From contig NZ_SOMN01000017.1 in assembly GCF_004564235.1 (NCBI RefSeq), forward strand, positions 1 through 64,000: a stretch of DNA of 64,000 nucleotides, in the 5' to 3' direction. The translations under genes were made by a program, and so were the position numbers. This DNA is from Cohnella luojiensis. GTDB lineage: Bacteria; Bacillota; Bacilli; Paenibacillales; Paenibacillaceae. Positions within the stretch are counted from its first letter, which is position 1; each line of letters opens with the position of its first letter. A model generated the notes under the pieces. The model was not told the origin of the DNA. It worked only from the letters and a program-made list of their open reading frames with translations, and made no database searches. Positions 18,020 through 25,593 of this stretch are shown piece after piece.

Positions 18020-18726
18020 TATTGTTCATCCTCCTTAATAGAAGAAGCCTGAAAAGCGATAATCAACTTTGCGGTTCCCCCTTTGCAGGCTGAATCGAGC
18101 GCAAGCCACTGCTCTTCCGTCAAATTCAGATTAATCGAATCGATCGTGCCGTTGGCATCTCGCCTCGAAGCGTACATGCCTTCTTTGTCTCCGTTCGCCA
18201 TAGACATCAGATTCGGGTTTTTGGGATTATCGATCTCGAGGTTAGCCGCCGTCTTGACGCCCGCCACGCGGATGGAATCGGCATATAGCTTGCGCGACGC
18301 AGTCGATTCGTCCGATAAATAAACCATGACCTCGTCCCCGGCGCGAATTCCGTTTGATACCGATTTGACGTACTCCCTGGGAATTTGAAAAGTCGATTGA
18401 CCGGTGCGAGGCAATAACGGATATTTGTCCACCTTCCATCGCAGCAACGGCTCATGGCCTCCCAACGGTACCGAGGTCTCCATTCCGACCGCCTCCGACA
18501 AATCCGTAATCATCTCCGGAGTTATGGCGGATCGCGGCAAGGAGATCATAGTCAAATGCTCCGGGTCGAGCTTCGTGCCTGTCGATATGAATCGGTTGGG
18601 AACGACGATGTCCACTGTCTCTTGCAATTGAATCTGCCTTAACTGAAGTAAGTACACGCCATATACGAGCAATCCTGATAGGACCGCGGCCGATAAACTG
18701 ATTGCCGCTTGCCTGCGCCTGTTCAT
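18019..18726 (-). CDS. CpaB-like SAF-domain protein of the Tad-like operon
   Basis: A 235-residue protein with one N-terminal membrane helix (about residues 8-28), then a SAF domain with VDIVVPNRFISTGTKLDPEH and a C-terminal region with the typical GDEVMVYLSD segment. RcpC/CpaB proteins are periplasmic or exported parts of Tad systems. The frame stays open 60 bases further upstream, but that part is read through a terminator hairpin; the ATG at 18724-18726 has GAGGGTGAAAGG in front and is preferred. It is the first gene of the operon. Confidence 0.75.
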   Translation of the reverse strand: MNRRRQAAISLSAAVLSGLLVYGVYLLQLRQIQLQETVDIVVPNRFISTGTKLDPEHLTMISLPRSAITPEMITDLSEAVGMETSVPLGGHEPLLRWKVDKYPLLPRTGQSTFQIPREYVKSVSNGIRAGDEVMVYLSDESTASRKLYADSIRVAGVKTAANLEIDNPKNPNLMSMANGDKEGMYASRRDANGTIDSINLNLTEEQWLALDSACKGGTAKLIIAFQASSIKEDEQ

Positions 18727-18745
18727 CCTTTCACCCTCATCTCTC

Positions 18746-18798
18746 GGAAAATAAAAAAAACGCAAGCGCTGAAGGTTTCCCTCCATCGCCTGCGTTCT
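18746..18798 (-). terminator. Intrinsic terminator in the Tad operon leader, possible attenuator
   Basis: On the minus strand AACGCAGGCG pairs with CGC-TTGCGTT around a GGAGGGAAACCTTC hairpin, followed by eight T residues. It lies between a good promoter (18838-18866) and the first gene of the operon (ATG at 18726). CGCTGCG just upstream can pair with CGCAGGCG and so compete with the 5' arm. It could also simply end transcription from the upstream MBL gene. Confidence 0.7.
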
Positions 18799-18837
18799 TC
18801 GCAGCGAACATTAGCCTATATCGGCTTGACAAGGCTC

Positions 18838-18866
18838 ACTATATCAAATGACCGAACTCATGTAAA
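18838..18866 (-). promoter_or_regulatory. Promoter of the Tad-like operon
   Basis: TTTACA (18861-18866) and TATAGT (18838-18843) are separated by exactly 17 bp on the minus strand. The transcript would begin near 18831, giving a leader of about 105 bases that contains the terminator hairpin. Confidence 0.7.
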
Positions 18867-18901
18867 GCCTTTTTTTGACATTTTGCAACAAGACTTGCTT
18901 T

Positions 18902-19528
18902 TTATCTGACGAACGGGTTCTCGAGCTTTTCTTCCCCAATCGTCGTTTCCTGCCCATGCCCGGGCAAGACCAATACGTCTTCCGGCAATACGTACAGCTT
19001 CTCCCGGATCGAACGATAGAGCTGGTCTTGGTTGCCTCCGGGCAAATCCGTCCGCCCGACAGATCGGTGAAATAACGCGTCTCCGGCAAACAGCAGATCG
19101 CCGACAAGAAAGCTGACGCTTCCCGGCGAGTGTCCGGGGGTATGCTTCACATGGAAGGATTCTCCGATCAATTCCAGTACTTGACCATCCGATAGCAGAT
19201 GCTCCGGCAAATCCGTCGTAATCGGCGGAGTCACGTCCGCCCAGCGGCTAGAGCCGTTTTTCCCCGCGTCGGTTAACCATTCTTTCTCTGCCGAGTGTAT
19301 GTATACAGGGCAGCCGTACCTTTTCCGCAACGAATCCACTCCGCCGATATGATCGAAATGGGCATGCGTCAGCAGAATCGCTTCTACCTTCAATCCGTCC
19401 AACTTGCGCATCAATGCGCCGTCGGCCGTTCCCGGATCGATTACGATGGCATGCGTGCGTTCCGAGTTCACAACCACATATGCATTCGTCTGCAGCGCCC
19501 CTAGCGGGTATCTTTGAAAAGTCAGCAT
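18902..19528 (-). CDS. MBL-fold metallohydrolase (glyoxalase II/YqgX-like)
   Basis: A 208-residue metallo-beta-lactamase-fold protein. Metal ligands are visible in HAHFDHIGG (about residues 55-63), TPGHSPGS, the FAGDALF aspartate and LPGHGQET. The arrangement matches the short YqgX-like hydroxyacylglutathione-hydrolase family, which acts on small thioesters; the natural substrate is unknown. It starts 12 bases after the stop of the thioredoxin-like gene, so the two probably form an operon. Confidence 0.85.
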   Translation of the reverse strand: MLTFQRYPLGALQTNAYVVVNSERTHAIVIDPGTADGALMRKLDGLKVEAILLTHAHFDHIGGVDSLRKRYGCPVYIHSAEKEWLTDAGKNGSSRWADVTPPITTDLPEHLLSDGQVLELIGESFHVKHTPGHSPGSVSFLVGDLLFAGDALFHRSVGRTDLPGGNQDQLYRSIREKLYVLPEDVLVLPGHGQETTIGEEKLENPFVR

Positions 19529-19540
19529 CGTATCGTTACC

Positions 19541-20107
19541 TTAAACTCCAGACAAAATATCGCGAATTTCCTGCAAAATGATCGTCTGATAGCCCGTGTC
19601 CTCTCCGTAGCGACGTCCCATCTCTTGTCTTGCGACCGCGATTTTCTCCTGATAGTCGGGAGCTTCCCGGTCCGGATTTTCCGCTTTGAAAGCATTCATG
19701 ACTTCTTGTACGTGCTTCGGACGAGCGCCCCATTTGCCCAGCAAATGTCCCCCAGTATCCGTGAACAACACGACCGGAATCGCGCGGCCGCCCATTGTCA
19801 GGTGTTGGTCCATCAGATCCAGATGCTCCTCCATGATCAGTACTTCCGTCGGAATTCCCGCCTTCTCCATCGCTTGGAAAACGACGGGAACGTTGCGCAC
19901 GACATCTCCGCACCAATCCGCGGCGATAATCAAACAACGCAAATCGTCGCGATTGTTCAAGGAATCGTAGAACTCCTCAAGCTCGGCATCGTTCCATTGA
20001 AATCGATCGTACCACGATTTGAAGGTATCTTGATTTTTGGTCATGCCCTCTACGAACTGACGCGGCGATAACCCCTTATGTAATTTGCTTGCTATCAATT
20101 GGCTCAT
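19541..20107 (-). CDS. Thioredoxin-family protein with single-cysteine WCGD site
   Basis: A 188-residue protein related to the Bacillus thioredoxin-like YbbN/YneN-type stand-alone proteins of about 185-190 residues. The site reads ADWCGDVVRN, so only the first active-site cysteine is present; a CxxC dithiol is missing. A cis-Pro segment, RAIPVVLFTD, follows at about residue 110. It may act as a monothiol reductase or only as a binding protein. It is followed by the MBL-fold gene in the same direction. Confidence 0.75.
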   Translation of the reverse strand: MSQLIASKLHKGLSPRQFVEGMTKNQDTFKSWYDRFQWNDAELEEFYDSLNNRDDLRCLIIAADWCGDVVRNVPVVFQAMEKAGIPTEVLIMEEHLDLMDQHLTMGGRAIPVVLFTDTGGHLLGKWGARPKHVQEVMNAFKAENPDREAPDYQEKIAVARQEMGRRYGEDTGYQTIILQEIRDILSGV

Positions 20108-20145
20108 TCTTATATCCCCTCTCTCGTTCGGTCTTATTGTTCATT

Positions 20146-20757
20146 TTAGATGGTTTTGCCTCTTCTGCGCAAATATTGGAACAGGAAGAAGGCTACTAAC
20201 AGGGCAATAGCGATCAAAATGATCGGTTGAACATAAGGAGCCGCCTTATCGTCTATTTTCTCCCAATTCTCGCCCAAGGACGAGCCCAGCCATACGAACA
20301 GGATCGACCATGGAATCGAAGCGAGCAGCGTCAACCATGTAAATTGCCATAGGTTCATTCGCGCCATGCCGGCCGGAATGGATACCACTTGCCGCATGAT
20401 GGGAACAAAACGTCCCGTGAACACGATAATGGGGCCGTACTTGGCGAACCATCTCTCCGCGATATCGATATGCTTTGACTTTAAGTGTAAGTACTTTCCG
20501 AACTTGTCCAGGAACGGCCTGCCTCCATAGCGGCCGATCGCGTAGAGCAGCCACTGCTGTAAAAGGGCCCCGATGGTGCCGCAAATGACGGCGACCGGGA
20601 ACGAGATGACGTCTTGGAATACGAGATAACCCGCATAACCAAGCACGATTTCGCTCGGAATGACCTCGATGGCTAGACCGATGATAATGCCCCAATACCC
20701 TAAACTCTCGATCCATACGAGAATCTGGGCCAACCAATCGTGCAACGTATCCATCAT
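20146..20757 (-). CDS. DedA/VTT-family membrane protein
   Basis: A 203-residue membrane protein with the DedA layout: PSEIVLGYAGYLVF near residue 34, a re-entrant loop region, FTGRFVPIMRQVVSIPAGMA (about residues 115-134) with the conserved Arg and the PxxxG motif, and two C-terminal helices. DedA-family members include flippases for undecaprenyl phosphate and phosphatidylethanolamine; which substrate applies here is unknown. It is transcribed towards the thioredoxin-like gene, 38 bases away. Confidence 0.88.
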   Translation of the reverse strand: MMDTLHDWLAQILVWIESLGYWGIIIGLAIEVIPSEIVLGYAGYLVFQDVISFPVAVICGTIGALLQQWLLYAIGRYGGRPFLDKFGKYLHLKSKHIDIAERWFAKYGPIIVFTGRFVPIMRQVVSIPAGMARMNLWQFTWLTLLASIPWSILFVWLGSSLGENWEKIDDKAAPYVQPIILIAIALLVAFFLFQYLRRRGKTI

Positions 20758-20922
20758 AGCTCAAACCTGCTTTCCCCATAAGATCGTTTCTATTCTAGCA
20801 CAACGCGAAGAGGTTCTTCCAGTTATACGAAGCTCTCAACTTTTCGTCGGAGGCTTGTCATGACCGGACGGGCCCACGCATACACTGCGATAGGTGGACT
20901 AAGTTGAAGAGGAGAGAGCGGA

Positions 20923-21372
20923 ATGAGCAAAATCGTTATCCTTAACAGGAAAAAGATTCAGTTGTACACGGTTATCGCGGCTGTCGTCATTTTGGCCGGC
21001 GCTTACATCGGCTGGCAGCAAACCAAACCGGCGTTGGCTCCCGCGGGAGAAACCCCTCAGGTTCTTCAGATTGTGACGGGGGAATTCACTGCCATGTTGG
21101 ACAACGGCAAGAAGATCGAGTCCTACCAATTCAGCCCTAGCTCGGTCTACGCGAAGAAAGGCCAACCGGTCGAGCTTCGTATTTCCGGAGTCAATGGCCA
21201 ATCGCACCCCTTCGTCATCGAAGGCTTAGACATTACCGGGACTATCAACAAAGGGAAAACGACGATCGTCAAGTTCACGCCGAAGGACGCCGGGGTCTAC
21301 TCCATCATCTGCCAAACGCACGACGATCCGAAAACAAGCGGACCGATGGTCGGTTATCTTGTCGTCCAATAG
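20923..21372 (+). CDS. Membrane-anchored cupredoxin-like protein
   Basis: A 149-residue protein with an N-terminal membrane anchor (residues 14-32) and a cupredoxin domain (about 55-149). Probable copper ligands are His in GQSHPFVIEG, Cys and His in SIICQTHDD, and Met in GPMVGYLVV, the order expected for a type 1 copper site. It may carry electrons or bind copper outside the membrane. GAGGAGAGAG lies just before the ATG. No electron-transfer genes are next to it. Confidence 0.8.
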   Translation: MSKIVILNRKKIQLYTVIAAVVILAGAYIGWQQTKPALAPAGETPQVLQIVTGEFTAMLDNGKKIESYQFSPSSVYAKKGQPVELRISGVNGQSHPFVIEGLDITGTINKGKTTIVKFTPKDAGVYSIICQTHDDPKTSGPMVGYLVVQ

Positions 21373-21435
21373 CGTGCTGTGACCTGATCTTTCTTCCATG
21401 CATAGGGTATGGGAAGAGAGGTTTGGTGAAGCCTG

Positions 21436-21747
21436 ATGAAGATGTTTCAAGAAAAGCATTCATCCCCGCTCCCTACCCCAAGGACCATTCGCAGGGCTTG
21501 CGGCAACGAGTTGTATCGAACCGTCAAACGGTTAAAACTGCATATACCCGCTGCCCTGGTACAGCAGGCGGAAGAGATTTACGTCAAGCGGGTTATCGGG
21601 AACCTGATGTGGATCGTAGAAAACCGGAGCAACCGCAAGCTGCTGGCGGATTGGTGGGACGAGGAAATCAGCGAGGAAATCGCTCAGTTATGGAGCGTAG
21701 ACAGGACCAAGCTCATGCGCGCGTTCCGCGACGCGTTCGGAGGCTGA
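21436..21747 (+). CDS. Conserved hypothetical protein, basic helical
   Basis: A 103-residue, helix-rich protein with the segment RRACGNELYRTVKRLKLHIP (about residues 18-37), which I recall only from unannotated Paenibacillus proteins. There is no signal peptide or membrane helix and no catalytic motif. It follows the cupredoxin gene by 63 bases on the same strand and ends before a strong bidirectional terminator. A second in-frame ATG two codons downstream is an equally good start. Confidence 0.6.
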   Translation: MKMFQEKHSSPLPTPRTIRRACGNELYRTVKRLKLHIPAALVQQAEEIYVKRVIGNLMWIVENRSNRKLLADWWDEEISEEIAQLWSVDRTKLMRAFRDAFGG

Positions 21748-21777
21748 ATAACCCCACTTCCTTGTAAGAGCGCATTG

Positions 21778-21812
21778 AAAAAGGAGACTCCAGAAACAGG
21801 TCTCCTTTTTTG
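21778..21812. terminator. Bidirectional intrinsic terminator
   Basis: AAAAAGGAGAC pairs with GTCTCCTTTTTT across an 11-base loop. It separates the convergent genes ending at 21747 (plus) and 21827 (minus). Confidence 0.9.
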
Positions 21813-21826
21813 CGTTTCTTGTTAAG

Positions 21827-22186
21827 TTAGCCGATAACAGCGAAAGTTTCCACGCCTGCCGGAATGAAGCGCGTGCGGAACAAAACGCCGTTTCTGTTAA
21901 ACAGTCTCAACGTGAACGAAACGTTAGTTAAGGTACCGACGTTATTAAAACGGACGACGCCGAACCGATCGAAGTTAGCCGTGGAGACGAGGATGCCGCC
22001 GCGAGACAAACGTGCGAAAAATCCCGTCGTATTGAAAGGTACACCGTTATTCTGCACCCAAACGACGGTTAAGCGATTAAAGGTTGGTTCATTGCTTGTA
22101 CCGAAGGAACGCGACGATATTTTCGAACGAATGATGCGAGATTTCTTGGAATCCCCTAGCAGGGGTTTCGGACGTTGAACAGCCAT
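21827..22186 (-). CDS. Hypothetical strand-rich protein, possible surface or spore-coat component
   Basis: A 119-residue protein beginning MAVQRPKP. A basic first 40 residues (KKSRIIRSKISSRSFG) is followed by strand-rich, Asn/Phe/Thr-rich sequence in which pieces such as FNRLTVVWVQNNG, FDRFGVVRFNNVG and FTLRLFNRNG look like diverged repeats. No cysteines, signal peptide or known motif are present. AAAGGAG is correctly spaced only for the ATG at 22184-22186, not for the longer frame starting at 22216. A spore or exosporium role is a guess from composition. Confidence 0.55.
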   Translation of the reverse strand: MAVQRPKPLLGDSKKSRIIRSKISSRSFGTSNEPTFNRLTVVWVQNNGVPFNTTGFFARLSRGGILVSTANFDRFGVVRFNNVGTLTNVSFTLRLFNRNGVLFRTRFIPAGVETFAVIG

Positions 22187-22312
22187 AAGATCACTCCTTT
22201 GCCACTTTTGCTTCAATGTATGTGGCAGAAGAGCTTGTCATCACGGACAGACTCCCAACGTCTCGTCCATTTATTCATATATCCTCGGATGCCTCGCCGA
22301 TATCGGTCCCGC

Positions 22313-24565
22313 TTAGGATATGAATATGCTCTCTAACAGGTTGCTCGCCTCTTCCTTCCAGTTCTCGTCGCCCTCCTCAATGATTTCACGCAAAAGGACG
22401 CTCGCTTCTTCGTTCCGCGATAGGACTAGCAAGCATTTCGCCGCATGAAACTTCGCGGCGTTGGTCATGCCGAACTGCTTCCCATTGGCGGGATGAGGCA
22501 TCTCTTCAACCTTGCGGGTTAGCTCGTTATAACTTTCATAGAATGAGACGGCCGCTTCTGCGGCCTCGCGAGCCTGCGCGGCGTCGCCTTCCGCTTGGCG
22601 TCTCTCCGCCAAGCTAGCCATGGCCGCGATCGCGGAGGTTTGCCCCTCGCGGCCGAAGCGCTCGAGCCGCAACGCCTCGCGCAAGCGATCGCGCGCTTGC
22701 GCAACATCTCCCAGCTCGGCATAGACAATGCCGAGCCGCAAGAACAGCGGCGGGGCCTGCGGGTCATACCGCAGCCCCGCCTCAAGCAGGCTCGCTCGCT
22801 CCTGCAATGGCAGGAGCGCCGCGAGCTCCAGGCGAATCCGCGACCACGCCGGATTCGCGTCAAGCGCCGCGCGCAGCTTAGCTGCTTGCGCGGCTGGCGA
22901 CGCCGCCGATGCGGCGGCTTCGCGGGCACTTGCGGCGGCATGCGATCGCCACGCCGCCCAGAGCCCTGCCGCTGCGATGCAGATAAGCAGCAGCGCGAGA
23001 GCTTGGCGGCCGATCGGCCGCCGCCTAATCCGGCCGCTCCGAACAACTTTCTCCCCATCTCGATTGTCCTCGCCTGTCAGCTTCCTCTCCCCATAATGGA
23101 TGTCCCCGCTTGTCTGCTTCCTCTCCCCATCCCGAGGAGAAGCATGCAACGTAAACCAAGCAATCAGGAGCAACCATACGTAGCCGTAAGACCAATCGAA
23201 ATCGATGGCCGCATGCGCCGCCAATACCGCGGCCGGTGCAATCGCCGTCTTCTCGTTCTTCCACAACTTTAACGTATACGCAGCAAGCATGAACAAAAGC
23301 ATCGCTAATCCCGCGATGCCCGTATCCAACAGAATCTCGAGATATCCGCTATGGACTTCGTTGCCAACATAGGGCTGGCTTTGATAAAAGCCGAACAACG
23401 CCCTCCAGCTTTCTCCTCCGAACCCGAACAAGGGAGAATCCTTGAACATCTCCCACGCGTCCAAGTAAAACAGCTTGCGTGAAGTGACCGTGCCATAATG
23501 GCCGGTAATCCGTTCCCCCGCGCTGCCGAAAGCGACCCATCCGGCGACCGCGATTCCCGTAATCGCGATCGGCCAAGGAAGAAAGGCATTCCAATTGACC
23601 GCGCGAGCAACAGGCTTCCCATCATTCTTAATATTCCAATGTCGGTGAAGCAAGAAAAGCACGATCCCACCCGCAAATACGCACAACAAGGCTATCCACC
23701 AATTGCCGTCAGCGTATAAACCGCCGCTTCCCGTTGCTCCAACCTCTTCCGAAGAATGCATAGTGTTCCAAGCTGCTTTAGCCAGCAGCGCCGCGCCTGC
23801 AGCGGTAATACCGGAAACCGCCAACAGCTTCTTTCGATCCGAGCGCCGTTGCAAGAAATAGGCTAGGCCGATTCCCAGCAACAAAGCGAATATGGCTCCC
23901 CTCGACTCCGTGAGAAGAAGCGCCGCACCGTAAGGAATAGCGGTTGCAGAAGCGAGTCCGTATCGTTCCGGCCGCCCCTTCTCCTCCGACCAAGCTTGAA
24001 GCTGCATCAATAGAAATGCGGCAAGCAATGCTCCGTAAGCGTTCGGATACTGTAGAAACCCGGCTAAGCGCGCTCCCGTTGCGGATAATTGCGCATCGTT
24101 AAACCTAAGCACGATATCCGTGAAGGCAGTCCAGCCGAACCAGCCCGCCCACCCTCCGATGAGCAGCAACGCCCCGGATGCCTGTATGGCAAGCCAACCC
24201 AATGATCGGCTTCTCTCGCTTTTCCACGTTGCCCATAGAAGTAAAGACCAGGAGCCGTAAGCGATCCATCTCAGCATCGAATCTATCGTTCCTTTTACGG
24301 AAACCGGATCCATCCATAAATGCAGCGCATACCATCCGAATAGACCGAAAGGCATCAACGTCCATGCCGGGATACGTAAGCTTTTACCTACTCCCAAATG
24401 GAAGATAAGCCAACAGATCGTTCCGGCGTAAAGGAAAGACTCGACGTCATAGAAATCCCTATCGTAAAACAATCCGAAACGATAGGCGGACAAACCAAGA
24501 ATAGCCGCTGCCGCGAGGCTTAGAAGCAACGGTATAGCGAATCTATTCGACACAGACCTAAGCAA
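22313..24565 (-). CDS. O-antigen ligase-like membrane protein with TPR tail
   Basis: A 750-residue protein with about 11-12 membrane helices (residues 10-480) and a Wzy_C-type segment containing FGFGGESWRALFGFYQSQ and NEVHSGYLEILLDTG (about residues 375-415). A charged loop holds a diverged 12-residue repeat (about 490-525), then another membrane helix, then Ala/Arg-rich TPR repeats (about 560-750). Such proteins polymerise or ligate lipid-linked glycans and the TPR part is often external. The DNA for the TPR region (22500-23040) is clearly more GC-rich than its surroundings. It is transcribed alone. Confidence 0.8.
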   Translation of the reverse strand: MLRSVSNRFAIPLLLSLAAAAILGLSAYRFGLFYDRDFYDVESFLYAGTICWLIFHLGVGKSLRIPAWTLMPFGLFGWYALHLWMDPVSVKGTIDSMLRWIAYGSWSLLLWATWKSERSRSLGWLAIQASGALLLIGGWAGWFGWTAFTDIVLRFNDAQLSATGARLAGFLQYPNAYGALLAAFLLMQLQAWSEEKGRPERYGLASATAIPYGAALLLTESRGAIFALLLGIGLAYFLQRRSDRKKLLAVSGITAAGAALLAKAAWNTMHSSEEVGATGSGGLYADGNWWIALLCVFAGGIVLFLLHRHWNIKNDGKPVARAVNWNAFLPWPIAITGIAVAGWVAFGSAGERITGHYGTVTSRKLFYLDAWEMFKDSPLFGFGGESWRALFGFYQSQPYVGNEVHSGYLEILLDTGIAGLAMLLFMLAAYTLKLWKNEKTAIAPAAVLAAHAAIDFDWSYGYVWLLLIAWFTLHASPRDGERKQTSGDIHYGERKLTGEDNRDGEKVVRSGRIRRRPIGRQALALLLICIAAAGLWAAWRSHAAASAREAAASAASPAAQAAKLRAALDANPAWSRIRLELAALLPLQERASLLEAGLRYDPQAPPLFLRLGIVYAELGDVAQARDRLREALRLERFGREGQTSAIAAMASLAERRQAEGDAAQAREAAEAAVSFYESYNELTRKVEEMPHPANGKQFGMTNAAKFHAAKCLLVLSRNEEASVLLREIIEEGDENWKEEASNLLESIFIS

Positions 24566-24604
24566 TTTCGCCCCCCCTTGATTCCGCTAAAGATCGTTTC
24601 AAAC

Positions 24605-24631
24605 AAAAACAGGCCTTTCACGGGCCTGCAT
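24605..24631 (-). terminator. Terminator of the PilZ gene
   Basis: On the minus strand CAGGCCC pairs with GGCCTG across a GTGAAA loop and is followed by TTTTTG, just after the PilZ gene stop. Confidence 0.85.
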
Positions 24632-24641
24632 ACATATCCTA

Positions 24642-25367
24642 TTATTCGCCTGAGCTCATCCGATTAAAGCTTCGTTTCTGGGTTATTTCCCGTCTGGCTT
24701 GAGCATTCATCTCCACCTGTTGCCGTAGAATCAACGCCCGCAGCGGACGAAGCATTCCCGGCTCCAATACGCGCATTATGGCTCCGCAACGCATCTCGTC
24801 GTCCTCCTGCCTCTCCCGACGAACGATCTCAAGCTCGCATTTAAGTCCGATTCCGATCTCGATTCTGGCTGCGAGTCGGGATTGGGGGGCGAAATGGTGG
24901 GCATCTTGGCCGGAGAGATTGATGCCGGATATGCTGATGTCGTGTACCGTTAGTACAGATGGACTCTCAAGCTCGATTTCTTCGCCCCATTCATTGAGCA
25001 CGCTTAAGATTTGCGCAGTACCCGCGATCTCAACGCGAGGATTCTCGCGTCTCTCGGTGAACCGCTTGCGAAGTTCCGGCGGTTGGAGTACTGCAATTGC
25101 ACCTTCGTATTTCGCGAATACAACCGAAGCCATAGATTGTCTGCCGGCCGGGGAGTATATCGTAAGCTTTACCGCCTCCCCTAACTCGAACTGCTCGAAC
25201 TCATGCAGCTCTACTTCGAAGAGTTCCCCTTCCACGTGGGTCATGAATCCGGTCGTAACGAAATTCTTGCCTTCGACGACGGTTCGGCAGTGCAGCAGCA
25301 CATTTAGCGGAAGCAGATCTTTTTCCAATTCGGCCATTTGCTTTTTGTTATCTCCGACTTGTGCCAT
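24642..25367 (-). CDS. PilZ-domain c-di-GMP receptor (YcgR/YpfB-like)
   Basis: A 241-residue protein. Residues 15-95 form a PilZN/YcgR-like beta domain and residues about 100-215 a PilZ domain. Both c-di-GMP binding motifs are present: RRENPR (RxxxR) and VHDISISGINL (D/NxSxxG). Proteins of this build slow flagella or control polysaccharide and motility functions. The ATG at 25365-25367 is favoured because AAAGGTGG is too close to the upstream TTG. The transcript begins with a c-di-GMP-I riboswitch, so the same molecule probably controls both amount and activity of the protein. Confidence 0.9.
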   Translation of the reverse strand: MAQVGDNKKQMAELEKDLLPLNVLLHCRTVVEGKNFVTTGFMTHVEGELFEVELHEFEQFELGEAVKLTIYSPAGRQSMASVVFAKYEGAIAVLQPPELRKRFTERRENPRVEIAGTAQILSVLNEWGEEIELESPSVLTVHDISISGINLSGQDAHHFAPQSRLAARIEIGIGLKCELEIVRRERQEDDEMRCGAIMRVLEPGMLRPLRALILRQQVEMNAQARREITQKRSFNRMSSGE

Positions 25368-25396
25368 TCCCGCCAAACCACCTTTCTATAATCCTA

Positions 25397-25432
25397 TTAA
25401 AAAAGGCAGCTTCGTAGGAAGCAGCCCGCCTT
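25397..25432 (-). terminator. Expression-platform terminator of the c-di-GMP riboswitch
   Basis: GGCTGCTTC pairs with GAAGCTGCC (one mismatch) across CTAC and is followed by a TTTTTTAAT run. It lies between the aptamer and the PilZ gene. Confidence 0.8.
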
Positions 25433-25439
25433 ATGAATC

Positions 25440-25535
25440 CCCTAGGGACCTTCGGCAGCTAGGCTGTCATCGTTCGTGAGAACATTAGACCCTGTGGCTT
25501 TGCGTCCTTGCCTTTCAGCAAGTTTGCCTTTTATC
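25440..25535 (-). ncRNA. Cyclic di-GMP-I (GEMM) riboswitch
   Basis: On the minus strand the aptamer core is readable: GGCAAAC, a short stem closed by a GAAA tetraloop, GGACGCAAAGCC, then the second arm ending GACAGCCTAGCTGCCG, the tetraloop-receptor side. These are the conserved pieces of the GEMM-I class in the right order. It is followed by an intrinsic terminator and then the PilZ gene. Whether ligand turns the gene on or off cannot be decided by eye. Confidence 0.9.
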
Positions 25536-25559
25536 GAAACCTGTCATTCTATTGGATAG

Positions 25560-25588
25560 ATTGTATCATAGTTCGGGAGAGGGCGTAA
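25560..25588 (-). promoter_or_regulatory. Promoter of the riboswitch-PilZ transcript
   Basis: TTACGC (25583-25588) and TACAAT (25560-25565) are separated by 17 bp on the minus strand, directly after the GGDEF gene stop and before the aptamer. Confidence 0.6.
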
Positions 25589-25593
25589 GCTCT

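Noticed and set aside
18727-18786. 20-residue N-terminal extension of the cpaB-like gene
   Set aside because: It translates a terminator hairpin; the next ATG has the ribosome binding site.
18838-18866. Idea that the leader of the Tad-like operon is a second c-di-GMP riboswitch
   Set aside because: The leader before the terminator is only about 35 bases and lacks the GEMM core elements seen at 25440-25535.
22595-23272. 225-residue plus-strand frame opposite the ligase/TPR gene
   Set aside because: Arises from GC-rich antisense DNA; no ribosome binding site and arginine-rich random composition.
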